A stretch of 64,000 bases of DNA from Acidobacteria bacterium Mor1 (GTDB taxonomy: Bacteria > Acidobacteriota > Polarisedimenticolia > Polarisedimenticolales > Polarisedimenticolaceae). A program made the position numbers and the translations under genes. This document shows, piece after piece, positions 35,551 through 43,834 of the stretch (positions are counted from its first letter, which is position 1; each line of letters opens with the position of its first letter). The stretch spans positions 1,422,538-1,486,537 of the forward strand of contig CP011806.1 of assembly GCA_001664505.1 (NCBI GenBank), written 5' to 3'. The notes below the pieces were generated by a model. It saw only the letters and a list, made by a program, of their open reading frames with translations, did no database searches and was not told the origin of the DNA.

Positions 35551-36971
35551 CCTCGGAGCCCTGCGAGCTGCCGCAGGGCGTCGGAGCGCTCCCCCGGGCT
35601 GAACAGGAGCCACAACCCACCGGCCCCGAGGGCGATCTCGAGCACCAGGGTAGGCAGCCAGGCCGGAGTCATCCAGGTCACGGCGCCGAACAGCGCGAAG
35701 ATCGCCACCAGAAAGATGCCCAGCCGGGCCCTGAGCGGGCCCTCGACCGCCGGCGAGAGGTGCTGCAGGCGTCGCAGGGTGACGCCGCAGATCAGGACGT
35801 CCGCGAAGCGTCCGCAGAGGAACATCAGCGCCGCCCCGATCAGTCCGTGGTGGAGCACCAGGAACGGGCCCGCCACCGCCATGACCACCAGCCCCGCCGC
35901 GAAGCACCAGGTCTGGGTGGAGAAGTCTCCCAGGGCGTTCAGCAGCGCCGGGCCGAAGTAGCCCACGGTCTGGACCGTCACGGCGATCACCACGACCCGG
36001 ATGATCCCGTGGTGGGGTGCGTACTCCGGACCGAAGAGCAGGCCGGAGAGCTCCCGCGACCAGAAGAAGGCCGGGAAGGACACCAGGACCTGGAACAGCA
36101 CCGTCCCGCGCAGGATCAGGCTGTAGCGGGAGAGCTGGGACGGGTCGAGTTCCGCCGAGAGATGCGGGAACACGGCGCGGCTGACCACCGCCGCGATCAG
36201 GTTCAGCCGGACGGTGATGCCGTGATGCGCCGCGTAGAGCCCAAAGGCGGAGACACCGAGGAAGGTGGTGACGAAGAACCCGTCGAGGGTCGAGGCGAAT
36301 GCCGCGATGGCCTGGAACAACAGCAGCGGGCCGACCCGGGGATAGAGCCAACGCAGGCTCTCCGCCGTCTCCCCCGGCCCGCTCGCCTCCTCCACCGGGC
36401 CGAGACCCGCCGCCAGCTGCCGGAAGCCCAGCAGCATGGCGACGAAGATCACCAGCGTGGCGAAGGCGTAGTGGGTGACGTCGTCGGAGCGATAGGACCA
36501 GGCGGCGAAGAACAGGTAGATCGTGGCGATGCCCAGACTGCGGACCACCTGGACCAACCCCACCCGGTGCTCGGCGATCAGGACGCCCGCGTAGGGAGAG
36601 GACAGCAGCCAGCAGGCCACCGCCGCCGCGATCAACAGCGACTCGGGCCATCCGTAGTCGCCGAGCCCGAACGCCTGGGTCGCCAGGAGCGATGCGCCGA
36701 ATCCGATCGAGGCCAGGATCGCCCCGACCGACTGTCCTGCGCGGATCACCGGCCGCCGCCGCCCTCGAGAATGGAGCAGCTTGACCAGGGGCAGGCGGAT
36801 GCCGTCCAGGGCCGCGGCCAGGTTGACCAGCATCAAGATGAAGGTGAGCTGGCCGAAACGATCGGTGGGGACGTTGCGGCTGAGGATCGGAAGCGCGATG
36901 AGCGAACTGACGGCGGCGGCGGCGAGAGCGAACCCGCTCATGCCCACATTTCGGATGACGCTCTTGAACAC
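35547..36971 (-). CDS. Wzx-type oligosaccharide flippase
   Basis: This 474-residue protein starts at GTG 36971 with GGAG seven bases upstream. It has about 12-14 hydrophobic helices with the polysaccharide-synthesis (MVF/MATE-like) pattern: an N-terminal SVIRNVGMSGFALAAAAVSS helix, then FGQLTFILMLVNLAA. The middle has LLFQAIAAFASTLDGFFVTT, and LFGPEYAPHHGIIRVV lies in the second half. It would move undecaprenyl-linked repeat units to the periplasmic side for the polymerase encoded next. A TATCCT box at 37031-37026 may be its -10. It is divergent from the phosphoglycosyl transferase gene. Confidence 0.85.
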   Translation of the reverse strand: MFKSVIRNVGMSGFALAAAAVSSLIALPILSRNVPTDRFGQLTFILMLVNLAAALDGIRLPLVKLLHSRGRRRPVIRAGQSVGAILASIGFGASLLATQAFGLGDYGWPESLLIAAAVACWLLSSPYAGVLIAEHRVGLVQVVRSLGIATIYLFFAAWSYRSDDVTHYAFATLVIFVAMLLGFRQLAAGLGPVEEASGPGETAESLRWLYPRVGPLLLFQAIAAFASTLDGFFVTTFLGVSAFGLYAAHHGITVRLNLIAAVVSRAVFPHLSAELDPSQLSRYSLILRGTVLFQVLVSFPAFFWSRELSGLLFGPEYAPHHGIIRVVVIAVTVQTVGYFGPALLNALGDFSTQTWCFAAGLVVMAVAGPFLVLHHGLIGAALMFLCGRFADVLICGVTLRRLQHLSPAVEGPLRARLGIFLVAIFALFGAVTWMTPAWLPTLVLEIALGAGGLWLLFSPGERSDALRQLAGLRG

Positions 36972-37055
36972 CGATTCGCTCCAGCGCGACCGCCAACGGC
37001 GCCCATTCCGCCCGAGGGATGGAGGAGGATACACCGCACCCGGCCCGGCGCGCCG

Positions 37056-37064
37056 TGATATCCT
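37056..37064 (+). promoter_or_regulatory. extended -10 promoter of the phosphoglycosyl transferase gene
   Basis: TGATATCCT fits the TGnTANNNT extended -10 form. No -35 is visible, which is tolerated by this class. The leader to GTG 37120 would be about 50 bases. Confidence 0.4.
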
Positions 37065-37119
37065 GACAAGGAGAGCGGTAGGCGGGAAGAGTCCGTACCC
37101 CTGGAGCGGAATACGACGC

Positions 37120-37743
37120 GTGCAAGTCTATCGGCCCTGGCTCAAGCGCCCCGTGGATGTCTGCCTGTCCCTCATGGTTTTGATCGCCGCCGGGCCGCTG
37201 CTCCTGATCACCTGGCTCCTGGTCAGGTTCCGCCTAGGCAGCCCCGCGTTCTTCCGGCAAGCCCGTCCGGGACTCGACGGGCGTCCCTTCGAACTGCTCA
37301 AGTTCCGCACCATGACCGATGCCCGAGATGCCGAAGGACAACTGCTGCCCGACGCCGAACGGCTGACTCCCTTCGGACAGGCGTTGCGGGCCACGAGCCT
37401 CGACGAACTCCCCGAGCTGATCAACGTCCTGCGCGGCGAGATGAGCCTGGTGGGTCCGCGGCCGCTCCTGACCGACTACCTGCCCCTCTACAGCGATCAT
37501 CACGCTCGCCGGCACGAGGTTCGTCCGGGCATCACCGGCTGGGCCCAGGTCAACGGCCGCAATGCCGTGCCCTGGAACGAGCGTCTCGACATGGACGTCT
37601 GGTACGTCGAAAACGTGAGCCTCACCCTCGACCTGCGCATTATGTTTCTCACCGCCGCGACACTGGTAACGCGGCGCGGAATTTCAGCCGACAACCACGC
37701 GACCATGCCGCGCTTCACGGGGTCCGAGAACTGCGATGAGTGA
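37120..37743 (+). CDS. small phosphoglycosyl transferase (PglC/WcaJ C-terminal type)
   Basis: This 207-residue protein starts at GTG 37120; the ribosome site is weak. It is of the minimal monotopic type. LKRPVDVCLSLMVLIAAGPLL is the re-entrant membrane helix. FELLKFRTMTDAR follows it, and TSLDELPELINVLRGEMSLV with GPRPLL is the catalytic region (Asp-Glu in LDELPEL). It transfers a sugar phosphate from UDP-sugar to undecaprenyl phosphate, starting the repeat unit. Its end overlaps the DegT gene by eight bases, and the dehydratase follows, so the three genes are one operon. Confidence 0.9.
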   Translation: MQVYRPWLKRPVDVCLSLMVLIAAGPLLLITWLLVRFRLGSPAFFRQARPGLDGRPFELLKFRTMTDARDAEGQLLPDAERLTPFGQALRATSLDELPELINVLRGEMSLVGPRPLLTDYLPLYSDHHARRHEVRPGITGWAQVNGRNAVPWNERLDMDVWYVENVSLTLDLRIMFLTAATLVTRRGISADNHATMPRFTGSENCDE

Positions 37744-38881
37744 ACACGTGCCGAACACTTCCAAACAGCATCCGCCGATCACCATGTCCGCTCCGGACAT
37801 CGACGCCTCGGACCTCAAGGCGGTGGAGGAGACGCTGCGTAGCGGAATCCTCGGCCTCGGACCCTGCGCCCGCGGCTTCGAGGAGGCGGTGGCCGAGCGG
37901 TGCGGGGTCAAGCACGCGATCACCCTCAGCTCGGGGACCTCGGCGCTCCACCTCGCGGTGCGGGGGCTCGGCATCGGCGATGGGGACGAGGTGCTCGTGC
38001 CCTCCTTCACCTTCGCCGCCAGCGTGAACGCGATCCTGTATGAGCGGGCGACGCCGGTGTTCGTCGACATCGAGCCCGAGACACTCAACCTGTCGGTCGA
38101 GGACTGCGAGCGGAGGATCACACCGAAGACCCGGGCGATCATGGTCGTCGACGTGTTCGGCCACCCCGCCGACTGGGACGGACTCGAGGCCCTGGCCCGC
38201 AAGCACGACCTGCTGCTGATCGACGACTGCTGCGAGGCGATCGGCTCCGAATACCGCGGGCGTCCCCTGGGTTCCCTGGGCAACGCCGGCGCCTTCGCCT
38301 TCTACCCCAACAAGCAGATCACCACCGGCGAAGGGGGCATGCTGGTCACCGACGACGACGACCTGGCCACCCTGGCCCGCAGCCTGCGCAATCAGGGGCG
38401 AGACGCCATGGGAGCCTGGCTCGACCACCCGCGGCTGGGGTTCAACTACCGGATGGATGAGTTGAGCGCCGCCCTGGGCCTGTCTCAGTTCCGGCGGCTG
38501 GATGCTTTCATGGAGCGCCGCGCACATGTTGCATCCCTGTATACTGAGAGGCTGGCCCAGCTCCCCCGGGTGGAAGCACCCACCGTGCAGGACCACGTAA
38601 AGATGAGTTGGTTCGTCTACGTGGTCCGTCTCGCCGAGGGACTGGACCGCGATCCGGTCATGCAGAAGATGGAGCAACGAGGCATTCCGGTGCGCGGCTA
38701 CTTTCAGCCGGTGCACGAGTTGACCTACGCAAGAAAATACATAAATTCCTCAACCAGCGGGCTACCTACGACCGAAGCCATGGCCCGTCGAACGGTAGCC
38801 ATTCCGTTCCATAATCATTTGAGCGAGGCCGCGGTCGACCGGGTGGTCGAGGTTCTCGCCGAGGTTCTGGATGAGTCCTAG
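37736..38881 (+). CDS. DegT-family nucleotide-sugar aminotransferase, copy 2
   Basis: This is a 381-residue protein. The PLP lysine is K193 in FYPNKQITTGEGGM. TLSSGTSALHLAV (63-75), VLVPSFTFAAS and LIDDCCEAIGSEY are typical of 4-aminotransferases such as PglE, PseC and perosamine synthase. With the adjacent 4,6-dehydratase it could make a UDP-4-amino-4,6-dideoxy-HexNAc. It overlaps both neighbours (8 and 11 bases), showing tight coupling. Confidence 0.92.
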   Translation: MSEHVPNTSKQHPPITMSAPDIDASDLKAVEETLRSGILGLGPCARGFEEAVAERCGVKHAITLSSGTSALHLAVRGLGIGDGDEVLVPSFTFAASVNAILYERATPVFVDIEPETLNLSVEDCERRITPKTRAIMVVDVFGHPADWDGLEALARKHDLLLIDDCCEAIGSEYRGRPLGSLGNAGAFAFYPNKQITTGEGGMLVTDDDDLATLARSLRNQGRDAMGAWLDHPRLGFNYRMDELSAALGLSQFRRLDAFMERRAHVASLYTERLAQLPRVEAPTVQDHVKMSWFVYVVRLAEGLDRDPVMQKMEQRGIPVRGYFQPVHELTYARKYINSSTSGLPTTEAMARRTVAIPFHNHLSEAAVDRVVEVLAEVLDES

Positions 38882-40838
38882 CGCAGCCAGTCCACGCAAC
38901 AGCAGGTCCCTCTGGGCCTCGCGTTTGCGTGTCGGCGCGGTACTCGCGACCGACGCGGCGATCACCGCCGGCGCACTCTGGATCGCGACGCTGCTCCGCT
39001 TCGACGGCATCATCCCCGCTCCCTACGCCTCGACCCTGCCTGCGTTCACGCTGCTGCTGGTCTGCTACCGGCTGCTGGCGCTGATCGGCTTCAGGCTGCA
39101 TCGCTGGTCGTTCCGTTTCTCGGGCCTGAACGACGCCGCCCGGGTTTTCCTCGCGGCGCTGTTCGGCACCGGGATGTTCCTGGCGACCTTCTACCTGCTG
39201 CGCGACCCCGGCCCGCCCCGCTCGGTGATGGTGCTCGAGCTGCTGCTCTCGAGTCTGGCCATGGCGATGCTGCGCTTCTCTCCGCGGCTGGCCGGTTCCT
39301 ACGTGACCGACTGGCGCCGCACCCGGGAAGGCGCACTGCGCACGGTGATCGTCGGTGCCGGCGCCGCCGGCGAGATGCTGCTCCGCGATCTTCAGCGTTC
39401 GAGCAACCACCCGTTCCAGGTCATCGGCTTCCTCGATGACGACGACGCCAAACAAGACGTGATCCTCGGCGGCAAGACGGTCATGGGCCGTATCGGCGAC
39501 CTGGCCAAGGTCGCCCGGCGTCATCAGGTCGAGCAGGTGCTGATCGCGATCCCCCGGCTGTCGGGCGAGCGCATCCGTGAACTGCTCTCGATGTGCGCCG
39601 ACCTCAAACTGCGCTTCAAGATCCTGCCGGTCTCCTACGTGTATCTGCAGGACCGCGCCGCCGCGGCGGCGATGGAAGACCTCTCCCCCGACGACCTCCT
39701 GCAGCGCGACGTGGTCAACTTCGCCGACAGCGAACTGGCCTCCGGGCTCAAGGGAAGGGTGGCGCTGGTTACCGGCGCCGCCGGGTCTATCGGCCGGGAG
39801 ATCTGCGCCCAGCTGCTGCGCGCCCAACCGAGCACGCTGGTCATGGTCGACATGAACGAAAACGAGATGTACCTGCTGAAGCGCCGCTTCGAGCAGGAGT
39901 GTCTCGACGCCGAGAACGTGATCCTCGAGGTCGCCGACATCCGCGACGAGCGGCGGATGCGGGACCTGTTCGAGCGCTACCGCCCCAATGACGTGTTCCA
40001 TGCCGCGGCACACAAGCATGTGCCGCTGATGGAAGCCGCGCCCTGCGAGGCCTTCAAGAACAACGTGATGGGCACCCGCATCGTGGCCGAGGCGGCCAGC
40101 GACAGCGGCGCCGACCGGTTCGTCTTCATCTCTACCGACAAGGCCGTGCGGCCGACGAGCGTGATGGGGCTGAGCAAGCGTGTCGCCGAGGAGTTCGTCC
40201 GTTCGATGAACCAGCGCAGCCAGACCGCGTTCTGCGCGGTGCGCTTCGGTAACGTGCTGGGCTCGGCGGGCTCGGTGGTCCCGATCTTCCGCAGCCAGAT
40301 CCAGGCCGGCGGACCGGTCAGCGTGACCCACCCCGAGGTCAAGCGCTACTTCATGACCATCTCCGAGGCGGTGGCCCTGGTGCTGCAGTCGGCCTACGGC
40401 GACTACGGGCCGCTCTGCGTGCTCGACATGGGCCAGCAGATCAAGATCGTCGATCTGGCGCGGCAGATGATCACCATGTCCGGCCGCACCCCGGACACCG
40501 AGATTCCGATCGTGTTCACCGGGCTGCGCCCCGGCGAGAAGCTTTACGAAGAGCTGCTGACCGAGGAAGAGGAATCGACCCGCCGGGTCAGCGACAAGAT
40601 TTTCGCCGCCGAGTCCCGGCCTCCGGCCGACGATCTCCACGAGCGGCTCGGGGAGCTGATCGCGGCCGCCAACGCCGAGGATGTCGACGGGGCTCTCGAG
40701 GTCGCCAGCTGGCTGGTTCCCTCGTACGCGCCGACGCCCACCGGCAAGCCCGAGGACCAGGCGGCGGGCGACCAGACTCCCGCCGCCGAGCCCGAAGCGG
40801 GCCACCTGCCCCGCCTGCCGCGCGTCGCCCCGTCGTGA
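38871..40838 (+). CDS. membrane-bound UDP-sugar 4,6-dehydratase (PglF/WbpM/CapD type)
   Basis: This 655-residue protein has four N-terminal membrane helices (about 20-130), a CoA-binding-like Rossmann domain from about 158 (VIVGAGAAGEML), then the catalytic SDR domain from about 298 (LVTGAAGSIGRE). STDKA is at 421-425, and Met432 with Lys436 replaces the usual Tyr-x3-Lys, as in PglF and WbpM. The product is a UDP-4-keto-6-deoxy-HexNAc, the substrate of the DegT enzyme encoded just before it. An 11-base overlap upstream and GTGA overlap downstream place it in one operon. Confidence 0.94.
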   Translation: MSPSAASPRNSRSLWASRLRVGAVLATDAAITAGALWIATLLRFDGIIPAPYASTLPAFTLLLVCYRLLALIGFRLHRWSFRFSGLNDAARVFLAALFGTGMFLATFYLLRDPGPPRSVMVLELLLSSLAMAMLRFSPRLAGSYVTDWRRTREGALRTVIVGAGAAGEMLLRDLQRSSNHPFQVIGFLDDDDAKQDVILGGKTVMGRIGDLAKVARRHQVEQVLIAIPRLSGERIRELLSMCADLKLRFKILPVSYVYLQDRAAAAAMEDLSPDDLLQRDVVNFADSELASGLKGRVALVTGAAGSIGREICAQLLRAQPSTLVMVDMNENEMYLLKRRFEQECLDAENVILEVADIRDERRMRDLFERYRPNDVFHAAAHKHVPLMEAAPCEAFKNNVMGTRIVAEAASDSGADRFVFISTDKAVRPTSVMGLSKRVAEEFVRSMNQRSQTAFCAVRFGNVLGSAGSVVPIFRSQIQAGGPVSVTHPEVKRYFMTISEAVALVLQSAYGDYGPLCVLDMGQQIKIVDLARQMITMSGRTPDTEIPIVFTGLRPGEKLYEELLTEEEESTRRVSDKIFAAESRPPADDLHERLGELIAAANAEDVDGALEVASWLVPSYAPTPTGKPEDQAAGDQTPAAEPEAGHLPRLPRVAPS

Positions 40839-42001
40839 AGCGCGCCGCGGCGATCGCCGCGGGCCTCGCGGCGCTGACGCTCTACGCGCTGCTGGCGGTC
40901 TCGGTCTTCCGTGCCGGCGGCGACCCGCAGCAGTCCGGCCTGCTCGGCCCCGAACCCCGGGAGTTGACCCGGCGCGCCGAGGCCCTGGTGCAACAAGGGG
41001 TCGACGCCCTCCAGGACGACACCCTTTCCGCCCAGGATCGCTACGGGACCTTTCGGGAGAAACTGCAGGAGGCCGAGCAGCTGCTCGAACGGAGCCTGCG
41101 GGCCAATCCTGCCCAGGCGCGGGCGCTGACCACCCTGGCCTCGGTGCGCTTCGAACTGGATCCTCCCGAACGCCTCGACGGACCGCGGGCCATGGAGATC
41201 CTGGAACTGACCGAGGCGGCGGCCGAGTTGGCGCCGCGAGTCCCCTCGATCCACCTGCGCCTCGGCCGGGTGTTGATGGCGATGGGGCACGAGGAGCGTG
41301 GCGGCGCGATGCTGCTGGAAGGACTCGACGGCGACCCCGAGCGCGCTCCGGAGGTGTTGGCCTTCCTGCGCCAGCGCGGCTGGTCAGCGACCGAGCTACA
41401 GCAATCCTTCGGGACGAGCCCGACCATGCTGCTCGGTCTGGGCCCAGCCTTCGCCGAGGAGGGGCGGGTCGACGATTACCTGCAGGCTCTCGAGGACCAT
41501 CCGCACTTCAGCGGACGGATCTTCCTGAAGAAGTACGGGAACGTCGGCCTCGAAGCGGGCCGCGCCGCGCGGGTCCGGGACCGTCTGAAAGCCCTGCACC
41601 CTCTCGATGAGAGCCGGGATGAAGCGGAGCGGCTGGCTCAGCTCGCCCGGGCCGAGATGGAATCGGGAGATCCGCGCAGCGCGGTGCCTCATGCAGCCAG
41701 AGCCGCGACGCTGGCACCCGGCGACCGGCGCATGATCGAGATCCACGCCGGCGCGCTACACCAGGCGGGTCAACCGGTCGAGGCGATCGACGCCTACCGG
41801 CGGCTGCTGCAGCTGTTTGCCCGGCAAGATCCGGGGAGCGATGCGCGGGCCGGGACCTATCGGCGCATCGGACAGGCCTACGAAACCGCCGGCGACATGC
41901 ACGCCGCCTTCGAAGCCTACCGGCAAGCGCTGACCCTGAACCCCGAGGAACCGGTGGCACGCCGGCGGCTGGAAGCCCGGGGAACCCAACCGGGAATCTA
42001 A
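40835..42001 (+). CDS. TPR protein with N-terminal anchor
   Basis: This 388-residue protein has a GTG start overlapping the dehydratase stop. An N-terminal hydrophobic helix (about 5-26) anchors or exports it. TPR-like helix pairs occur at about 48-115, 125-155 and 255-385 (LAQLARAEMESGDPRSAVPH, RIGQAYETAGDMHAAFEAYR). In polysaccharide loci such proteins often act as assembly scaffolds for the polymerase or export complex. There is no enzyme motif. It converges on the acyltransferase gene; their stops overlap in CTAA. Confidence 0.78.
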   Translation: MKRAAAIAAGLAALTLYALLAVSVFRAGGDPQQSGLLGPEPRELTRRAEALVQQGVDALQDDTLSAQDRYGTFREKLQEAEQLLERSLRANPAQARALTTLASVRFELDPPERLDGPRAMEILELTEAAAELAPRVPSIHLRLGRVLMAMGHEERGGAMLLEGLDGDPERAPEVLAFLRQRGWSATELQQSFGTSPTMLLGLGPAFAEEGRVDDYLQALEDHPHFSGRIFLKKYGNVGLEAGRAARVRDRLKALHPLDESRDEAERLAQLARAEMESGDPRSAVPHAARAATLAPGDRRMIEIHAGALHQAGQPVEAIDAYRRLLQLFARQDPGSDARAGTYRRIGQAYETAGDMHAAFEAYRQALTLNPEEPVARRRLEARGTQPGI

Positions 42002-42402
42002 TCTCGGTCGACCCGCCGCACGACCTTGGCCGGAACGCCGAAGGCGACACTGTCGGCCGGTATGTCCTGATTGACGAAGCTATGGGCGCCGACGACGGCG
42101 TTGCGCCCGATGGTCACGCCGGGCATCACCGTCGAATGGGTCCCGATCCGGCAATTCTCTTCAAGCACCACCGGTCCGGTGCGGTCGTCGATGGTCGACG
42201 CCGAGTAGATCGCGCAATGGGCGCCGATCTGCACCTCCCGTCCCAGGGTCACGCCGTGGCGGGCATTGATGTAGGTGAACGCACCGATGTCGGTGTGGGA
42301 GCCGAGCACCAGGTTCTCCGGATGCTGGACCATCCAGTTGTACTCGGTCAGCTTGCCGTGCTCGATCTCGGGCGCTTTCCAGTCGTCGAAGCGGTCGCTC
42401 AT
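41998..42402 (-). CDS. hexapeptide-repeat acyltransferase
   Basis: This 134-residue protein has AGGGGAAA before its ATG. It is a short left-handed beta-helix of about five coils with hexapeptide signatures (IGAFTYINARHGVTLG, VQIGAHCAIY, RIGTHSTVMPGVTIGRNAVVGA), and a final IPADSVAFGVPAKVVRR that is standard for the Lac/VatB/WlbB-like group. It would O- or N-acetylate a sugar. It lacks the N-terminal Rossmann part of PglD. It is alone on the opposite strand but close to the aminotransferase and dehydratase genes, so it may finish a diacetamido sugar. Confidence 0.88.
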   Translation of the reverse strand: MSDRFDDWKAPEIEHGKLTEYNWMVQHPENLVLGSHTDIGAFTYINARHGVTLGREVQIGAHCAIYSASTIDDRTGPVVLEENCRIGTHSTVMPGVTIGRNAVVGAHSFVNQDIPADSVAFGVPAKVVRRVDRD

Positions 42403-42483
42403 CGGTTTCCCCTGCGTGGGTCTTCGAGGTGAAGCGATCCCGGGTGGGACCGGGGGAAGCGTACCGTCACACCCGCGGAAAAC

Positions 42484-43647
42484 TCAACCCAGCGACTTCT
42501 CGACCAGCGACGTCAGGTCCGACAGGGTGAACGGTTTTTGCAGCACGCAGCTATCGGCCTCGGGCTGCAGGTGCCGGGGAAGCTCCCGGGCGTCATACCC
42601 GGTCGTGTAGATCACCGGCAGTTCGTGGCGAGCCCCCTTCAGCTTGCGCGCCAGCTCGAGGCCGCTCTCACCGGGGAGCACGAGATCGGTGACCACCACG
42701 CCGATGTCCGGATGGTCGGCAAAGCAGGTCATCGCCTCGTCGACGTCTCCGGCCTCGATCACGGCGAACCCCCGGTTGCGAAGCGCCGTTCGGGCCACAT
42801 CGCGGATCATCTCCTCGTCGTCGACGAACAGCACCTTCAGCGGCGCGACCGCCGCCGTCTTCCCCTCCCGGGTCACCGACGGCGCGGTGACCGTCTCCGC
42901 CGAGGGCAACAGCATCCAGCCCGCCGCCGGGAGGCCCCGGCGGCGATCCAGCTGCAGGAACCCGCGGTTCTGCTTGATCAGGCCGAACGCGATGGACAAT
43001 TCGGGATCTTGAGCGGCCAGGTCGTCGCCGGAGACCTCGGCTGCCGCCTCGGACGGCCCGGCGTAGGACCGCTGCATGGCGCTGACGGTGAAGCAGGCGT
43101 AGCTTCCGGCGCGCAGCCAGGGACGATCTTCCAGGAGTTCGGGACCGACCTGCCGGTGGTCGGCGGTCACCGTCACGCTGCCGGCGGCCTCCAACCCGTC
43201 ACAGGCCCGGGCGACCAGCACGTCGAGGGCCTGGCCGATCTGGGCCCGGTCGGCCCAGACCCGGGGAGCGGCCGGATCCACGGCGAGGTTCAGTTCGACA
43301 CCGGCGGGCAGCCACTCCCTCCAGGCATCGAGCCGGCTCTCGAGGAACTCCCCGGCCTCGATCGCATCGGGGGTGTCCGGCTGCCGGCCGTTGAAATCGA
43401 GCAGCCGCCGGCTCAGGGCCTCGGCCCGGGCCGCACAGTCGCGGGCGCTCTCGAGAGCCTCGCGGCCGCGGGCGTCGAGCCCGGGGCTGCCTTCCAGCCG
43501 GTCGAGCTGGGCGCACAGGATCGTCAGCAGATCGTTGAAGTCGGCGGCGAGCCCGGCGGAGAGTTGCGCCTCGACGGCGGGTCCGGCAACAGGGTCCCCT
43601 TCCCGGGGTGCGCCCGGAGTCTGGGATCGCTGGGGGCCGGATCTCAT
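42484..43647 (-). CDS. degenerate hybrid histidine kinase with intact C-terminal receiver
   Basis: This 387-residue protein starts with ATG; GGGAGG lies 11 bases upstream. Residues 25-90 resemble the dimerisation helix of PAS-type hybrid kinases (canonical HDFNNLL), but here it is ADFNDLL, with Ala35 in place of the phospho-accepting His. The ATPase-like part (about 100-255) lacks the N-box Asn (VLVARACDGL). The receiver (about 268-387) is intact: VLFVDDEEM, phospho-Asp in VVVTDLVLPGES, TTGYD and LQKPF. It may be a phosphate sink or a scaffold rather than a kinase. No membrane segment is present. Confidence 0.8.
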   Translation of the reverse strand: MRSGPQRSQTPGAPREGDPVAGPAVEAQLSAGLAADFNDLLTILCAQLDRLEGSPGLDARGREALESARDCAARAEALSRRLLDFNGRQPDTPDAIEAGEFLESRLDAWREWLPAGVELNLAVDPAAPRVWADRAQIGQALDVLVARACDGLEAAGSVTVTADHRQVGPELLEDRPWLRAGSYACFTVSAMQRSYAGPSEAAAEVSGDDLAAQDPELSIAFGLIKQNRGFLQLDRRRGLPAAGWMLLPSAETVTAPSVTREGKTAAVAPLKVLFVDDEEMIRDVARTALRNRGFAVIEAGDVDEAMTCFADHPDIGVVVTDLVLPGESGLELARKLKGARHELPVIYTTGYDARELPRHLQPEADSCVLQKPFTLSDLTSLVEKSLG

Positions 43648-43677
43648 GGCCTGGAATACCTCCCAAGAACCTAGCCG

Positions 43678-43742
43678 GAATTAAAGTAAATCAGAATCAA
43701 CTATTAAATAAAAGGTATTTATTGGGCTAATTGAGCAAATAT
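43678..43742. other. AT-rich island upstream of the export module
   Basis: Positions 43681-43740 contain only 14 G or C in 60 bases (23%), against roughly two thirds in the window. It separates the degenerate kinase (minus strand) from the barrel/export operon (plus strand). It includes several TATTTA/TTAATT-like runs, so exact promoters cannot be fixed. It is a likely UP-element region or a target of an AT-binding protein. Confidence 0.6.
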
Positions 43743-43819
43743 GCCAGGCCACCGTGTAGGTTCTGCGGCCTGGCTGTCCGAGGCTCCTAGGGGTGCTGGC
43801 AAGGGGTCCGGGAGGCCTG

Positions 43820-43825
43820 TAGACT
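43820..43825 (+). promoter_or_regulatory. -10 box of the outer-membrane barrel gene
   Basis: TAGACT ends nine bases before TTG 43835, the only possible start after an in-frame stop at 43820-43822. A CTGGCA at 43796-43801 lies 18 bases upstream as a possible -35. Confidence 0.45.
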
Positions 43826-43834
43826 AGCCGCACT

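Noticed and set aside
34070..37058. Two long plus-strand frames across the polymerase and flippase genes
   Set aside because: Their translations are hydrophilic and rich in Gln, Asp, Glu, His and Arg, the expected complement of membrane protein genes. No ribosome sites or motifs.
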